Translations under genes and position numbers: made by a program
Part shown: one piece after another, positions 34,668 through 43,717 of the stretch
Layout of the letters: the number at the start of each line of letters is the position of its first letter
Position numbering within the stretch: position 1 is the first letter of the stretch
Notes under the pieces: model-generated
The model's input: the letters and a program-made list of their open reading frames with translations, nothing else
Told to the model about the DNA's origin: nothing
The model's database searches: none
DNA from: CALMFG01 sp963674805
GTDB taxonomy: Bacteria; Bacillota; Clostridia; Christensenellales; CALMFG01
Length of the DNA stretch: 64,000 nt
Direction: 5' to 3'
NCBI GenBank assembly: GCA_963674805.2
Contig: CAXXNY010000021.1
Span: 62,001-126,000 of the forward strand

Positions 34668-35360
34668 TTACTGCGGTGTATCTTCAACTTTGTTGTGCTT
34701 CTGCTCGTATTTGTGTGCGATGATAAACAGCACCGCGATAATCGCGAGGTTGCACAACAGTCCGCCGATCCAGCCCATTACATCGGGCAGGAAGATGCGT
34801 TTTCCTGTAATAATAAATTTATCCATCCACCAGCCGTAGTCGTGCGCGGCCCAGAGAGAACCAACGATGAAAAAGAAAAGCGCTAACAGCTGCATGCCAA
34901 ATCCTTCACCGACACGCATCAGCGTTCCTGATGCACATCCGCCGGCAATAACCATCCCGATGCCGAACATAAATGCGCCAACACCCGTTGCGACACTAAT
35001 CGGTGCAACATAGGATTGGCCCGGAATTGCCAGACCGTTTGCGAAGTATCCATATTTTATTGCAGTAAAGATAATACTCGTCAATGCGAAGGCAATCAAA
35101 ACCGCACGGGTGATTGATGTGCTCTTGGTCAGATAAGGGTCACGCATTGATGCAGTAAAACAGAAACGAGCGCGTTGTAAGACGAACCCGAAGCAGTTGC
35201 CGACAATCCAGTATACAGCCAGCATAGAGTTTCTTGTGCCAAGCCAGATTGCGACCGCGACGATAACGACGAGGACGCCGAGAGCGATCGGAATTTGATT
35301 CACTCTTTTTTTCCGGCTTCTTGAGGATCTAGAAGATGTTCTTATTGTTCCTTCAGCCAC
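34668..35360 (-). CDS. YeeE/YedE-family half-transporter, N-terminal-type
   Basis: A 230-residue membrane protein with a basic, Ser/Arg-rich N-terminus (about residues 1-20) and five or six helices. Family marks are FGFVLQRARFCFTASMRDPY and GMVIAGGCASGTLMRVGEG, with the conserved cysteines for thiosulfate or sulfur passage. It should form the full pore with the half encoded at 33799. The start is GTG at 35360, with AAAGGAG 8 nt upstream. First gene of the leftward sulfur operon, divergent from the LysR regulator. Confidence 0.87.
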   Translation of the reverse strand: MAEGTIRTSSRSSRSRKKRVNQIPIALGVLVVIVAVAIWLGTRNSMLAVYWIVGNCFGFVLQRARFCFTASMRDPYLTKSTSITRAVLIAFALTSIIFTAIKYGYFANGLAIPGQSYVAPISVATGVGAFMFGIGMVIAGGCASGTLMRVGEGFGMQLLALFFFIVGSLWAAHDYGWWMDKFIITGKRIFLPDVMGWIGGLLCNLAIIAVLFIIAHKYEQKHNKVEDTPQ

Positions 35361-35400
35361 AGTATTACTCCTTTCAAAAATATTGTTAAAAAATTAACAT

Positions 35401-35510
35401 CTTTGATAATTTTATCACAATGTCCCGATTCTGTTCGCTCAAAATACTTATGCTGTATTAGTTTTATTTATAGTGTATATATGGTATACTTATCACAAAA
35501 TTTATCAGGA
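35401..35510. promoter_or_regulatory. Divergent control region with repeated TTATCA motifs
   Basis: TGATAA and TTATCA form an inverted repeat at 35404-35417, and TTATCACAA recurs at 35490-35498 with another TTATCA at 35502-35507. They lie between the LysR gene and the sulfur operon and may be LysR binding sites; TATACT at 35485-35490 could be the LysR -10 box. Confidence 0.4.
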
Positions 35511-35520
35511 CTGTACGCTT

Positions 35521-36423
35521 ATGAATATTGAATCATTGAAGTACTTTTATATGATCGCAAAAGAAGGCAATATCAGTAATGTCGCCAAGAATGTCCATAT
35601 CTCTCAGTCTGCGCTCAGCCAGCAGATTCAAAAGCTGGAGAGCGAACTGGGATCGAAGCTGATGGAACGGAGCAACAAGGGTGTGGAACTGACCGATGTC
35701 GGTGAGATCGTTTATAAGTATGCTACAAAGACCATAAACACCTATGAGCAGATGCTGAATGCGATGCGCGAGCAGGAGAAGAATAATATCTTAGTCAAGA
35801 TAAAGGCTTGTCACTCGATTGCCGACTATGCGCTGCCGTGTACGCTTGTTTTATCAAACAAGCGGTATCCGCTTCACCGTTATGAATTGTCCTCCGGCTC
35901 TGTCGATGAGATTATAACCGATGTGTCCAACAGTACTTATGACCTTGGATTTACCTATTATACGCCGGACACGGTGATTGACGATGACAATATCGTTTGG
36001 ACGAAAATCGGTACAAACAAGATTGTTCTGGTGGCGAAGAACGGATCTCAGGTTCCGAAGCAAATGACGGTTGAACAGCTGATGGGATCCTGCATGATTA
36101 CTTTCACCGGAGAAAATGATATTACCGAAACCCTGATAAAGAATTTTGAGAATCTCGGATATACGATCAGCAGCTTAAACTGCAACCTTGAAGTCAGGAC
36201 GATCGAAAGCGCAAAAACACTGGTTTCCAAAGGCCACGGGGTTGCGTTCCTGCCGTATATCTCGGTTAAAGAAGAGCTATATAAGAAAGAATTCATTCTG
36301 GTTGAAGTACCTGAATTCAATATGGATATGGAAATGATGATGCTGTTTAATAAAGAACATACGCCATATGTTCAGGAATTCACCACATGGTTTAATAAGT
36401 ACGGCAAGTCGTCGTTCTGTTAA
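35521..36423 (+). CDS. LysR-family regulator of the sulfur cluster
   Basis: A 300-residue LysR-type protein. The N-terminal helix-turn-helix includes NISNVAKNVHISQSALSQQI, and residues about 90-300 form the effector domain with YTPDTVIDDDNIVWTKI and VSKGHGVAFLPYIS. It is transcribed away from the YeeE-TusA-rhodanese operon and toward the second TusA gene, so it probably activates sulfur uptake in response to a sulfur metabolite. The ATG at 35521 gives the standard MNIESLKYFYMIAKEG N-terminus; an in-frame upstream GTG at 35473 would overlap the promoter region. Confidence 0.88.
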   Translation: MNIESLKYFYMIAKEGNISNVAKNVHISQSALSQQIQKLESELGSKLMERSNKGVELTDVGEIVYKYATKTINTYEQMLNAMREQEKNNILVKIKACHSIADYALPCTLVLSNKRYPLHRYELSSGSVDEIITDVSNSTYDLGFTYYTPDTVIDDDNIVWTKIGTNKIVLVAKNGSQVPKQMTVEQLMGSCMITFTGENDITETLIKNFENLGYTISSLNCNLEVRTIESAKTLVSKGHGVAFLPYISVKEELYKKEFILVEVPEFNMDMEMMMLFNKEHTPYVQEFTTWFNKYGKSSFC

Positions 36424-36642
36424 TCAAAGCTTTGTAAAAATAATTTCCCAAACGCCATTCATCACCTCGTCAATTTGAATGCCGATATTTTGATGGGCAT
36501 ATTTTTCTTCAATCGAACGCACCACACAGCTGTGATCGGTTATGAGCATAAAGGATTCGCCTTTTTTTATGCTTTTTATTTGGGCGTCCGCCTTCAACAC
36601 CGGAATCGGACACTGGTCTCCGAAACAATCGATTTTTTCCAT
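36424..36642 (-). CDS. Second TusA/SirA-family sulfur carrier protein
   Basis: A 72-residue TusA-family protein with DCFGDQCPIPVLKADAQI and the SFMLITDHSCVVRSI segment; the CPxP cysteine is intact. It follows the DASS transporter gene by 16 nt on the same strand and abuts the stop codon of the convergent LysR gene. Having a second carrier beside a second transporter suggests separate sulfur routes or substrates. No strong ribosome site is seen, so translation may depend on coupling to the upstream gene. Confidence 0.83.
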   Translation of the reverse strand: MEKIDCFGDQCPIPVLKADAQIKSIKKGESFMLITDHSCVVRSIEEKYAHQNIGIQIDEVMNGVWEIIFTKL

Positions 36643-36657
36643 GATCTTATTTGCCTG

Positions 36658-38061
36658 TTAAATAAACAGCAGCCTGACCAATGCAGATACAAACAATGCG
36701 GCAAAGGTAGCGGCGACTGCCATGAGTCCTTTTTTAAACATATAATTAATATCCAACCCGTAACCGACAGGTATAGCGCGGATTGAGGTCGGCAGAATAA
36801 AGGCACAGTTGCACGCGGCCGCAGCAATATAGATGAAGGGCAGCGTGGGGAACATCAGGGTGCCGGAGACCGTAATCACGATGGGGATCAGCACCGATGT
36901 TGCGGCGGTGTTGCTTGACGCGTTGGATAAAAACATACCCAGCAGAATGAAAAGCAGGATGAATACACTAGCGCTGGTGACATTTGCGGACGCAACCTGA
37001 TTGGCCAGCACCTGTGCCGCACCAGTCGAAATCAGCATTTTTCCAAGGGCAAGTCCGCCCGAAAACAATAAGATCATACCCCAGTTAATCTGGCGCACGG
37101 CTTCGTCCCACTTGATTAGGCGGGAGTCATCCTCGCCTTTAACGAAGAAGGCCACCGCTCCGGCGAGAAGAAAAGCATAATACGGCTTGAAAGCCGGCAG
37201 GATGTCCTGGTAAAGCGGGCGCGTGAAAGCCAGCACGACGGCACCGACAAACAGGATAAGCGCTGCGCGTTCGCTGCGTTTCATCTTTCCCAACGCCTGG
37301 TAACGGTCAATAAAAAACGCGCGGCTTCCTGCAAGCTGAGTGGTTTTTGTCTTAATGGTGATGAGATATACACAGGTTACGGCAGAAAGAACAATCAAAT
37401 AGGGCAGCATTTTAAGTGTCCAAGTGATATACATTAATTCCTGTCCGGTAAATGATTCAATATAATCTATCGCGACCAGATTCATGGCGCCGCCGAGCGG
37501 TGTGCCGAATCCGCCGATGCCGGCACCCCAGACGATGCTCAGATAAATCAAATTATCGATATCCGGATCGGGATCGGAAACGCTGGTTGACTCGGTATAG
37601 TGCAGCATTGCCGCGGCGATCGGACAGAGTGTGGCGGCTACAACCGCGTTTGGCAGAAACATACTGGTAACGGTTGCGAGGATAAACCACACGACAAGCT
37701 GCCGTTTGACACGCGTACCGATGATGGTCAGTGATTTCAGCGCAATGCGGCGGTCCAGACCGCTTTTAACCCAGCATGCGATGATGATGTTTGCGCCTAT
37801 TAATAATACAGCTATCGGGCTGAAATAATTCGCGAGCACCACGTCAACATTATCAATATTAAACAGAGACGTGACTATGATGGGAAGGAGCGCCGTTACT
37901 GCGATATGCACCGGGCGGGTAATCCACCAATATACCATCAGAACCAGCAGCGCCGATGCAATTCTGGCTTCCGGAGTAAATAGACTGCCGGCGGGAACAA
38001 AGCCAATTAATGCAAAAGCCGCAAGGCCAATCAAGATATGCAGCAAACTTGATTTTTTCAC
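36658..38061 (-). CDS. DASS-family (SLC13-like) anion transporter
   Basis: About 467 residues with roughly twelve hydrophobic helices of the divalent anion:sodium symporter family. Visible motifs are WFILATVTSMFLPNAVVAA in the first repeat and LSNASSNTAATSVLIPI in the second, the SNT-type sites that bind anion and sodium. Substrates in the family include sulfate and dicarboxylates; adjacency to TusA and the sulfur operon favours a sulfur oxyanion. GTG at 38061 has AGGAGA at 38074-38069; an ATG at 38100 would place that site within the gene. Confidence 0.85.
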   Translation of the reverse strand: MKKSSLLHILIGLAAFALIGFVPAGSLFTPEARIASALLVLMVYWWITRPVHIAVTALLPIIVTSLFNIDNVDVVLANYFSPIAVLLIGANIIIACWVKSGLDRRIALKSLTIIGTRVKRQLVVWFILATVTSMFLPNAVVAATLCPIAAAMLHYTESTSVSDPDPDIDNLIYLSIVWGAGIGGFGTPLGGAMNLVAIDYIESFTGQELMYITWTLKMLPYLIVLSAVTCVYLITIKTKTTQLAGSRAFFIDRYQALGKMKRSERAALILFVGAVVLAFTRPLYQDILPAFKPYYAFLLAGAVAFFVKGEDDSRLIKWDEAVRQINWGMILLFSGGLALGKMLISTGAAQVLANQVASANVTSASVFILLFILLGMFLSNASSNTAATSVLIPIVITVSGTLMFPTLPFIYIAAAACNCAFILPTSIRAIPVGYGLDINYMFKKGLMAVAATFAALFVSALVRLLFI

Positions 38062-38312
38062 GTGTTTTCTCCTCGTTTTTTTTAAAGATGTATATTCCAT
38101 CTTACCTTTTAATAAACCAAATGTAAATATAGTTGGCGCCGATGATGACAAACAGGGCATGAGATGATGACGCTATCAGCACTGCGAATGCGTTTTACTG
38201 CTGCTGAAGAGACGATGAAAAAGGTGATAATTTTGTTTGATACCCAATCAAAAAGTTTACATATAATTCCCAAGGGAATAAGAGACTGACCAAAAAAAGG
38301 AAGGCGAAAGTT

Positions 38313-40406
38313 ATGATTATTAATAGTGACTTCATTCTGAATTTTGTGAATAACAGCGAAGCCTTAATGTATACGGCTGCGTTTTCGATTCTGTTTCTTA
38401 CAATTGCGTGGTATACGGTAGCAAAGTACTTAAAACCGCTGAAGAAGTCGTTCATTATTTTCGCGACACTGGTGCAGTTTGCTTATATCATTTGGAGAAT
38501 CGGATACACCCTGCCGTGGCTTTCGGTGGCAGGGACGATTGTAGGCTTATTATTGTTCGGAGCCGAAGTGCTTGGATTCATCCAGTCACTGACATATCGG
38601 GTCTTGTTCTTAAAGGACACAAACCGGGAACTTAAACCCTTAAGCGCACTCGGCTATATACCGACTGTTGACATTATGATCACAACATATAATGAACCCA
38701 GCAAGGTGATTAAGCGGACGGTCGCCGGCGCATATAAACTGGATTATCCGAAAGATAAGTATACGATTTATGTATGCGATGACGGCTCAAGAGAAAGCAT
38801 CAGAGAGATCTGTGAAGCATACGGCGCGGTGTGGATTACACGAAAAGTGCACAACCATGCCAAGGCGGGCAATCTCAACAACTGCTACCAGCATCACGCA
38901 ACCGGAGAGTTTTCGGTTATTTTGGATGCGGATATGGTGCCGCGCAGGGATTTCCTGCAAAAAACATTAGGCTATTTTAATGAAGAAAAGGTGGCGTTTG
39001 TACAGACGCCGCAGGTGTTCTTCAATTCTGATACGTTTCAACGCAACCTGGGATTTGAACGCAAAATTCCGAATGAGCAGGATTTCTTTATGGAAGAAGT
39101 CCAGGCGCACAGGCAGGAGTTTAACGCATTGCTGTTTGTCGGCAGCGGCTGTGTATTCAGACGGACGCATCTGGAATCCATCGGCTTTATTCCGACCGGA
39201 ACCATCACCGAAGATATGGCCACCAGCCTGCTGCTGCAGGAAAAAGGCTACTCGGGTGTATTGGTAACCGACACTTTTGCACAAGGATTATCGGCAGAAA
39301 GTTTCGCCGACCATGTGACCCAGCGGTCGCGCTGGTGCCAGGGTAATATTCAGGTGCTCAAACAGTGGCATCCGTGGCGGATGAAAGGCTTAACCTTCAT
39401 GCAAAAGCAGATCATTACCGACGGCGTATCCTACTGGTATTTCGGCTTAAAGAAAATGATTTTTACTCTGGCGCCCATATTCTTCATCCTGACCGGCATT
39501 CCGATTTTTAAGGCAAACCTTTTGATGATGCTGGTGTTGTGGCTGCCGGCATTCATATCCAGCGGTTTCGTGATGCAGCTGTTTTCACACCGCAACCGGT
39601 CGTGGAGCTGGGCGCATATCTATGAGATGGCGCTTGCGCCGTATCTGGCTTTTGCGGCGATTTTAGAAATGCTGTCATTCGGCAATAAGAGTTTTGCGGT
39701 AACGCCGAAAGGCGTGAAGCATAATAAAACGCTATTCCAGTTTGGTTTAGCCGTACCGCATCTGATTCTAACGGCGCTCAGTATTTTGTCGCTTGTGCTC
39801 ATTGGGACGAAAATCCCTGCGGCAAGTGTCGGCATGGTGATTGTCTATGGTATCAATGCAGGGTGGATACTCTATAACCTGTTCGCGATTGTGGTCAGCA
39901 TCGGGCTTTGCTTTGAAAAACCCAGAGTACGGGAGTTTGACAGGCTGGAAGTCGATCAGGCAATCGGGCTGCAATACGGCCGCGTGCAAACAATGGGCCG
40001 CCTCATTAATATATCTGAAGGCGGATGCAATATTGCACCTTATCATATGAAAGACACGCAAGCAATGGAAGGGCTGAAACGGGTAAAGATACAGATTGGC
40101 AATTCGATAATTCCCGGCAGAGTTGTCAAGGTAATTCCAGGAAAGCAGTCGCTTGCCGTGCAGTTTGATGAAATGTCCAGCGAAACCTATGCGGAACTTG
40201 TGGACTTTATCTTCTCATATCAGAAAAGCGGATACGGCGAGTTGTCTAAGAAATCTGTTTTCACATCCCTGATTGGTGTGCTGATGGAAAGCGGCAGGCG
40301 CGCATGGGCGAGACGCAGATACGGGAAGCAAGAGACTCCCGATCAGAATCCGGCACCTGCTCCGGAGCAGGCAAAAGCGCATAATAAAGCAGCACAAGGT
40401 GCTTGA
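38313..40406 (+). CDS. BcsA-like processive glycosyltransferase with PilZ domain
   Basis: A 697-residue membrane GT2 enzyme. Transmembrane segments flank a catalytic domain with DDGS (about residue 155), DADM (about 205), TED (about 298) and QRSRW (about 336), the motif set of cellulose-synthase-like enzymes. After the distal helices a PilZ domain holds the c-di-GMP motifs REFDR (about 540) and NISEGG (about 565). The C-terminal tail is Pro/Ala rich. It should polymerise a polysaccharide and export it when c-di-GMP is bound. No BcsB, BcsZ or BcsC homologue is adjacent. AAGGAAGG precedes the ATG. Confidence 0.9.
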   Translation: MIINSDFILNFVNNSEALMYTAAFSILFLTIAWYTVAKYLKPLKKSFIIFATLVQFAYIIWRIGYTLPWLSVAGTIVGLLLFGAEVLGFIQSLTYRVLFLKDTNRELKPLSALGYIPTVDIMITTYNEPSKVIKRTVAGAYKLDYPKDKYTIYVCDDGSRESIREICEAYGAVWITRKVHNHAKAGNLNNCYQHHATGEFSVILDADMVPRRDFLQKTLGYFNEEKVAFVQTPQVFFNSDTFQRNLGFERKIPNEQDFFMEEVQAHRQEFNALLFVGSGCVFRRTHLESIGFIPTGTITEDMATSLLLQEKGYSGVLVTDTFAQGLSAESFADHVTQRSRWCQGNIQVLKQWHPWRMKGLTFMQKQIITDGVSYWYFGLKKMIFTLAPIFFILTGIPIFKANLLMMLVLWLPAFISSGFVMQLFSHRNRSWSWAHIYEMALAPYLAFAAILEMLSFGNKSFAVTPKGVKHNKTLFQFGLAVPHLILTALSILSLVLIGTKIPAASVGMVIVYGINAGWILYNLFAIVVSIGLCFEKPRVREFDRLEVDQAIGLQYGRVQTMGRLINISEGGCNIAPYHMKDTQAMEGLKRVKIQIGNSIIPGRVVKVIPGKQSLAVQFDEMSSETYAELVDFIFSYQKSGYGELSKKSVFTSLIGVLMESGRRAWARRRYGKQETPDQNPAPAPEQAKAHNKAAQGA

Positions 40407-40417
40407 ATTCATAACGG

Positions 40418-40445
40418 AAAAACCGCCTAACAGCGGTTTTTTTAT
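40418..40445 (+). terminator. Intrinsic terminator after the BcsA-like gene
   Basis: AAAAACCGC (40418-40426) pairs with GCGGTTTTT (40433-40441) across CTAACA, continuing into T residues. Confidence 0.85.
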
Positions 40446-40520
40446 TTTGTGTAAAACCTGGTACGGTTGCTAAGGCTGTATGAAAGGAGTAAACTATAAC
40501 AACGGATTAAGCAGCACGCG

Positions 40521-40549
40521 TTGCATTAACATAACAGCTGTGGCATAAT
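40521..40549 (+). promoter_or_regulatory. Promoter of the pseudouridine operon
   Basis: TTGCAT at 40521-40526 and CATAAT at 40544-40549 are spaced 17 nt, about 30 nt before the psuG start. Confidence 0.5.
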
Positions 40550-40580
40550 ACGATAACACTAAACTTAAGGGAATTGAACT

Positions 40581-41510
40581 ATGAATAGATTTTTAGATAT
40601 AGCAGAGGAAGTAAAAGCAGCGCAGGCGGCGGGTAAGCCGGTTGTGGCACTTGAATCAACGATTATTTCCCACGGGATGCCGTATCCGAAGAACGTTGAA
40701 ACAGCGATAGCTGTGGAGCAGGTGGTCAGGGATAACGGCGCTGTGCCGGCAACGATTGCTGTGCTTGGCGGACGACTGAAAGCGGGGCTTGCGGCAGACG
40801 AGATTGAGTATCTGGGTAAAAAGGGGCTGGATGCATCAAAAGCCAGCCGCAGAGACCTGCCGGTCCTGATTGCAGGAAAGATGGACGGGGCAACAACGGT
40901 GGCGGCAACGATGATTATTGCCGAGATGGCGGATATCCCGGTATTTTGCACCGGAGGCATCGGCGGGGTGCACCGGGGAGCGGAACAGACGATGGATATC
41001 TCCGCGGACCTGGAGGAATTGTCGCGTACCGGTGTGGCGGTCGTCTGCGCCGGCGCAAAGTCGATATTGAACCTGGAATTAACGATGGAGTATCTGGAAA
41101 CCAAGGGCGTGCCGGTGATCGGTTATCAGACCGATACACTGCCTGCATTTTTTACGCGGTCATCTCAGTTTTCGGTCGATTACCGGTTTGACAGCCCGGA
41201 TCAGATCGCCGCGGTATTGTGGGCGAAAAAGCAGAGCACGGGCGGCGGCATGCTGATAGCAAATCCAATTCCGGAAGTCTACTCAATGGATCCCGGATAT
41301 ATTCAGGATAAGATAGACGAAGCGGTAAAGGAAGCGGAGCGTGCCGGTATTAAAGGCAAGGCCATCACTCCGTATCTTCTGGATAGAATTCAAAAAGAAA
41401 CAGGCGGCAAAAGCCTGGAAGCCAATATTGCGCTTGTTAAAAATAACGCAAAGCTCGCAGCGCTGATTGCGGTTGCATATCAAACGTGTGAACGGACTGG
41501 ACAGACATGA
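40581..41510 (+). CDS. psuG: Pseudouridine-5'-phosphate glycosidase
   Basis: A 309-residue enzyme that cleaves the C-glycosidic bond of pseudouridine 5'-phosphate to uracil and ribose 5-phosphate. The family N-terminus VALESTIISHGMPYPKN is clear, followed by GGRLKAGL, the TTVAATMIIAE segment and FCTGGIGGVHRGAE, with the catalytic Lys and metal-ligand regions conserved. The AGGG site precedes the ATG. It overlaps the downstream kinase gene by ATGA, the usual psuG-psuK pairing, so imported or salvaged pseudouridine can be fully degraded. Confidence 0.95.
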   Translation: MNRFLDIAEEVKAAQAAGKPVVALESTIISHGMPYPKNVETAIAVEQVVRDNGAVPATIAVLGGRLKAGLAADEIEYLGKKGLDASKASRRDLPVLIAGKMDGATTVAATMIIAEMADIPVFCTGGIGGVHRGAEQTMDISADLEELSRTGVAVVCAGAKSILNLELTMEYLETKGVPVIGYQTDTLPAFFTRSSQFSVDYRFDSPDQIAAVLWAKKQSTGGGMLIANPIPEVYSMDPGYIQDKIDEAVKEAERAGIKGKAITPYLLDRIQKETGGKSLEANIALVKNNAKLAALIAVAYQTCERTGQT

Positions 41511-42442
41511 CAGCCAGAAAACGGATTATTGTAGCGGGCGATGCGTTGATTGATTATCAGTATTTTGTGGAAAGCCTGCCGAAACCCGGCGGAGATGAAC
41601 GTATCAAAAATGCGGGAACACGTCTCGGCGGTACCGCGGCCAATACAGCGGCGGTGCTCGGGCATTTAGGCGCAGATGTGATGCTGCTCGGCGCTATCGG
41701 GGCAGACGCAAACGGGGAATTGATTCAAAATCATTTAAAAGACGCCCGAGTGGATTTGTCACTGCTTACCGTATCGGGCGAGACGGGGTATACGCTGGAT
41801 TTAGTCGATTCCGGCGGTGAACGCACGATGCTTTCGTACCGGGGTGCTTCCGGAATGCCGTTTGAAATCAGCGCGCAGGTGTCTCAGGCGATGAACGAAA
41901 CAGCCGTATTGCTGGTGTCGGGGTATCTGCTGACACAGCCGGACCAGGCGAAGCGCACGATTCAGCTTGCGGGAATGATGCGGCAGAGCGGCGGACTGGT
42001 GGCGTTTGATCCCTGTCCGGTTATCGGCAGGGTGCCGAAAAAAACGGCGGCAGCACTGCTGGCGCTGACCGATATTCTTCTGCCGAATGCGCGGGAGCTG
42101 GAAACAATTCAGCAGTATGAAAAAATCGATGTTGCAAATCATATGCTGTCGCTGCCCTGTGTGGCGGTCAAGCTCGGTGACCGGGGTGCAATTCTTGGGA
42201 TTAAAAAGGGATTTGCACTGCCGGGACAGGACGCCTTTGAAAAGGATATGATCGTTCCTGCGTCGGTCGCCAAACAAACCGTACAAGACACAACCGGGGC
42301 CGGTGATGCATTCAATGCCGGATTTTTATGGGGCATGCTGAATACGGACCATCCGAAAGAATGGATTGGGGCCGCAAACCGAACGGCGAAGCAGCAAATT
42401 GCCCAAAACCAAAATGATACAGCAGACCAACCGCATCAGTGA
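41507..42442 (+). CDS. psuK: PfkB-family kinase, probable pseudouridine kinase
   Basis: A 311-residue ribokinase-fold enzyme. The N-terminal substrate motif GGTAANTAAVLGHLGADV and the C-terminal anion-hole signature DTTGAGDAFNAGF are intact, with the catalytic Asp in the latter. Overlap with psuG indicates phosphorylation of pseudouridine to the substrate of the glycosidase. The enzyme is predicted cytoplasmic. The stop codon lies inside a terminator hairpin. Assignment to pseudouridine rather than another nucleoside rests on the neighbour. Confidence 0.83.
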   Translation: MTARKRIIVAGDALIDYQYFVESLPKPGGDERIKNAGTRLGGTAANTAAVLGHLGADVMLLGAIGADANGELIQNHLKDARVDLSLLTVSGETGYTLDLVDSGGERTMLSYRGASGMPFEISAQVSQAMNETAVLLVSGYLLTQPDQAKRTIQLAGMMRQSGGLVAFDPCPVIGRVPKKTAAALLALTDILLPNARELETIQQYEKIDVANHMLSLPCVAVKLGDRGAILGIKKGFALPGQDAFEKDMIVPASVAKQTVQDTTGAGDAFNAGFLWGMLNTDHPKEWIGAANRTAKQQIAQNQNDTADQPHQ

Positions 42443-42454
42443 TGCGGTTTTTTG
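42429..42454 (+). terminator. Intrinsic terminator overlapping the psuK stop
   Basis: AACCGCAT (42429-42436) and ATGCGGTT (42442-42449) form the stem, followed by TTTTG; the psuK stop codon is within the loop side. Confidence 0.8.
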
Positions 42455-42467
42455 TTGAAAAACAGGG

Positions 42468-42504
42468 TTGACAATACATGGAATATAAATTATAATAGTT
42501 ACAA
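42468..42504 (+). promoter_or_regulatory. Strong promoter with overlapping PerR-type operator
   Basis: TTGACA at 42468-42473 and TATAAT at 42491-42496 have ideal 17-nt spacing. TTATAATAGTTACAA at 42490-42504 matches 13 of 15 positions of the PerR box TTATAATNATTATAA (counting the free middle base) and covers the -10, so the regulator encoded next can repress its own operon. Confidence 0.75.
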
Positions 42505-42536
42505 AATTATATGAAATATAAATTAGGGGATTTCGT

Positions 42537-42950
42537 ATGTTTAATGCAGAAGCGTTTCTGATCGATCATCAGATTCAGCCGTTTTTGAACCGGGTGATGA
42601 TACTGGACTATTTGTATCATCATGAGCACCCGTCTGCGGACGAGATTTATCAGGACGTTAAAGAAAAGAACGCGACATTGTCAAAGATGACGGTATACAA
42701 TGTCTTAAACCTGTTTAAGGAAAAAGGTATGATAAGGGATGTCACCATTAACGACAAAGATACCCGCTATGATATCGTAACAAAAGACCATGGACATTTT
42801 AAGTGTACAAACTGCGGACAGATTTATGATTTTGATCTGAATATGGAAGATATCCGGCCGGAGCTGCCTGATGGATTCTCTGTCCAGAAAAAGGATGTCT
42901 TTGTATACGGTATCTGCAGCCAATGCCAGGCAAAAGAAAATAATGCATGA
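42537..42950 (+). CDS. perR: Fur-superfamily regulator, PerR type
   Basis: A 137-residue metalloregulator. A winged helix (about 15-85) containing HEHPSADEIYQDV is followed by a dimerisation domain with structural-zinc cysteine pairs CTNC and CSQC. Metal ligands fit the PerR pattern: HEH region, RYD, HGH and an Asp in IYDF where Fur proteins usually have Glu. PerR senses peroxide by metal-catalysed oxidation of these His residues. It precedes a peroxiredoxin and a ferritin-like gene and has a PerR-like box over its promoter. The PerR call is stronger than Fur or Zur but rests on few residues. Confidence 0.82.
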   Translation: MFNAEAFLIDHQIQPFLNRVMILDYLYHHEHPSADEIYQDVKEKNATLSKMTVYNVLNLFKEKGMIRDVTINDKDTRYDIVTKDHGHFKCTNCGQIYDFDLNMEDIRPELPDGFSVQKKDVFVYGICSQCQAKENNA

Positions 42951-42989
42951 CCCCCAATCGGGTTTAAATAAAATAAGGAGGCAATTATA

Positions 42990-43673
42990 ATGGAAAATGT
43001 AACCGAACAAGAATTTAAAATGCCGTTGATCGGTGATACGGCGCCGTCCTTCACCGCAAACACAACTCAAGGCCCCATAAAGTTCCCGGAAGATTTCCAG
43101 GGTAAATGGGTGATTCTTTTTTCTCATCCGGCGGATTTCACACCGGTCTGTACCACTGAGTTTATGACCTTTGCCAGCTTGGAAGAAGAGTTTAAAAAGT
43201 TAAACGTACAGTTAATCGGATTATCCGTGGACTCGCTGTATGCGCATATCGCATGGCTGAGAACCATTCAGGAAAAGATTGAATACAAAGGAATGAAAAA
43301 TGTCGAGGTGAAATTCCCGTTGATCGAGGATATCTCCATGACAGTGGCGAAGAAGTTTGGCATGATTCAGCCGAACTCATCTCTGACACAGGCGGTACGC
43401 GCTGTATTCATCATCGACCCGGATGTAAAGGTCAGAACGATTTTGTATTATCCGGCATCAACCGGACGGAACTTCGACGAAATCAAGCGCATTGTTGTGG
43501 CTCTGCAGAAGGCGGATAAGGAACAGATCGCAACTCCCGCGGACTGGCGCCCGGGCGAAGACGTCATCATCCCGCCGGCAGGCTCCTGCGGTACGGCGAA
43601 AGACCGGATGGAAAGCCCGGATGCGGACAAATACTGTCTGGATTGGTTTATGTGCTTTAAAAAAGAGAAGTAA
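42990..43673 (+). CDS. Prx6-type peroxiredoxin
   Basis: A 227-residue peroxiredoxin of the AhpC/Prx6 group. The active-site motif SHPADFTPVCTTEF carries the peroxidatic Cys; the C-terminal extension has further cysteines (GSCGTAKD, KYCLDW, FMCF) that could resolve the disulfide. It reduces hydrogen peroxide and organic peroxides in the cytoplasm. AAGGAGG precedes the ATG, 39 nt after the perR stop, so both are probably on one peroxide-inducible transcript. Confidence 0.93.
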   Translation: MENVTEQEFKMPLIGDTAPSFTANTTQGPIKFPEDFQGKWVILFSHPADFTPVCTTEFMTFASLEEEFKKLNVQLIGLSVDSLYAHIAWLRTIQEKIEYKGMKNVEVKFPLIEDISMTVAKKFGMIQPNSSLTQAVRAVFIIDPDVKVRTILYYPASTGRNFDEIKRIVVALQKADKEQIATPADWRPGEDVIIPPAGSCGTAKDRMESPDADKYCLDWFMCFKKEK

Positions 43674-43717
43674 TTTGATAAAATGAACATAAGTCAAATA
43701 CAACAAGGAGGGGAACG

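Noticed and set aside
33799..35360. The two YeeE/YedE halves as a single gene broken by a frameshift
   Set aside because: A complete TusA gene with its own ribosome site lies between them, and each half has its own start signal, so the split is natural.
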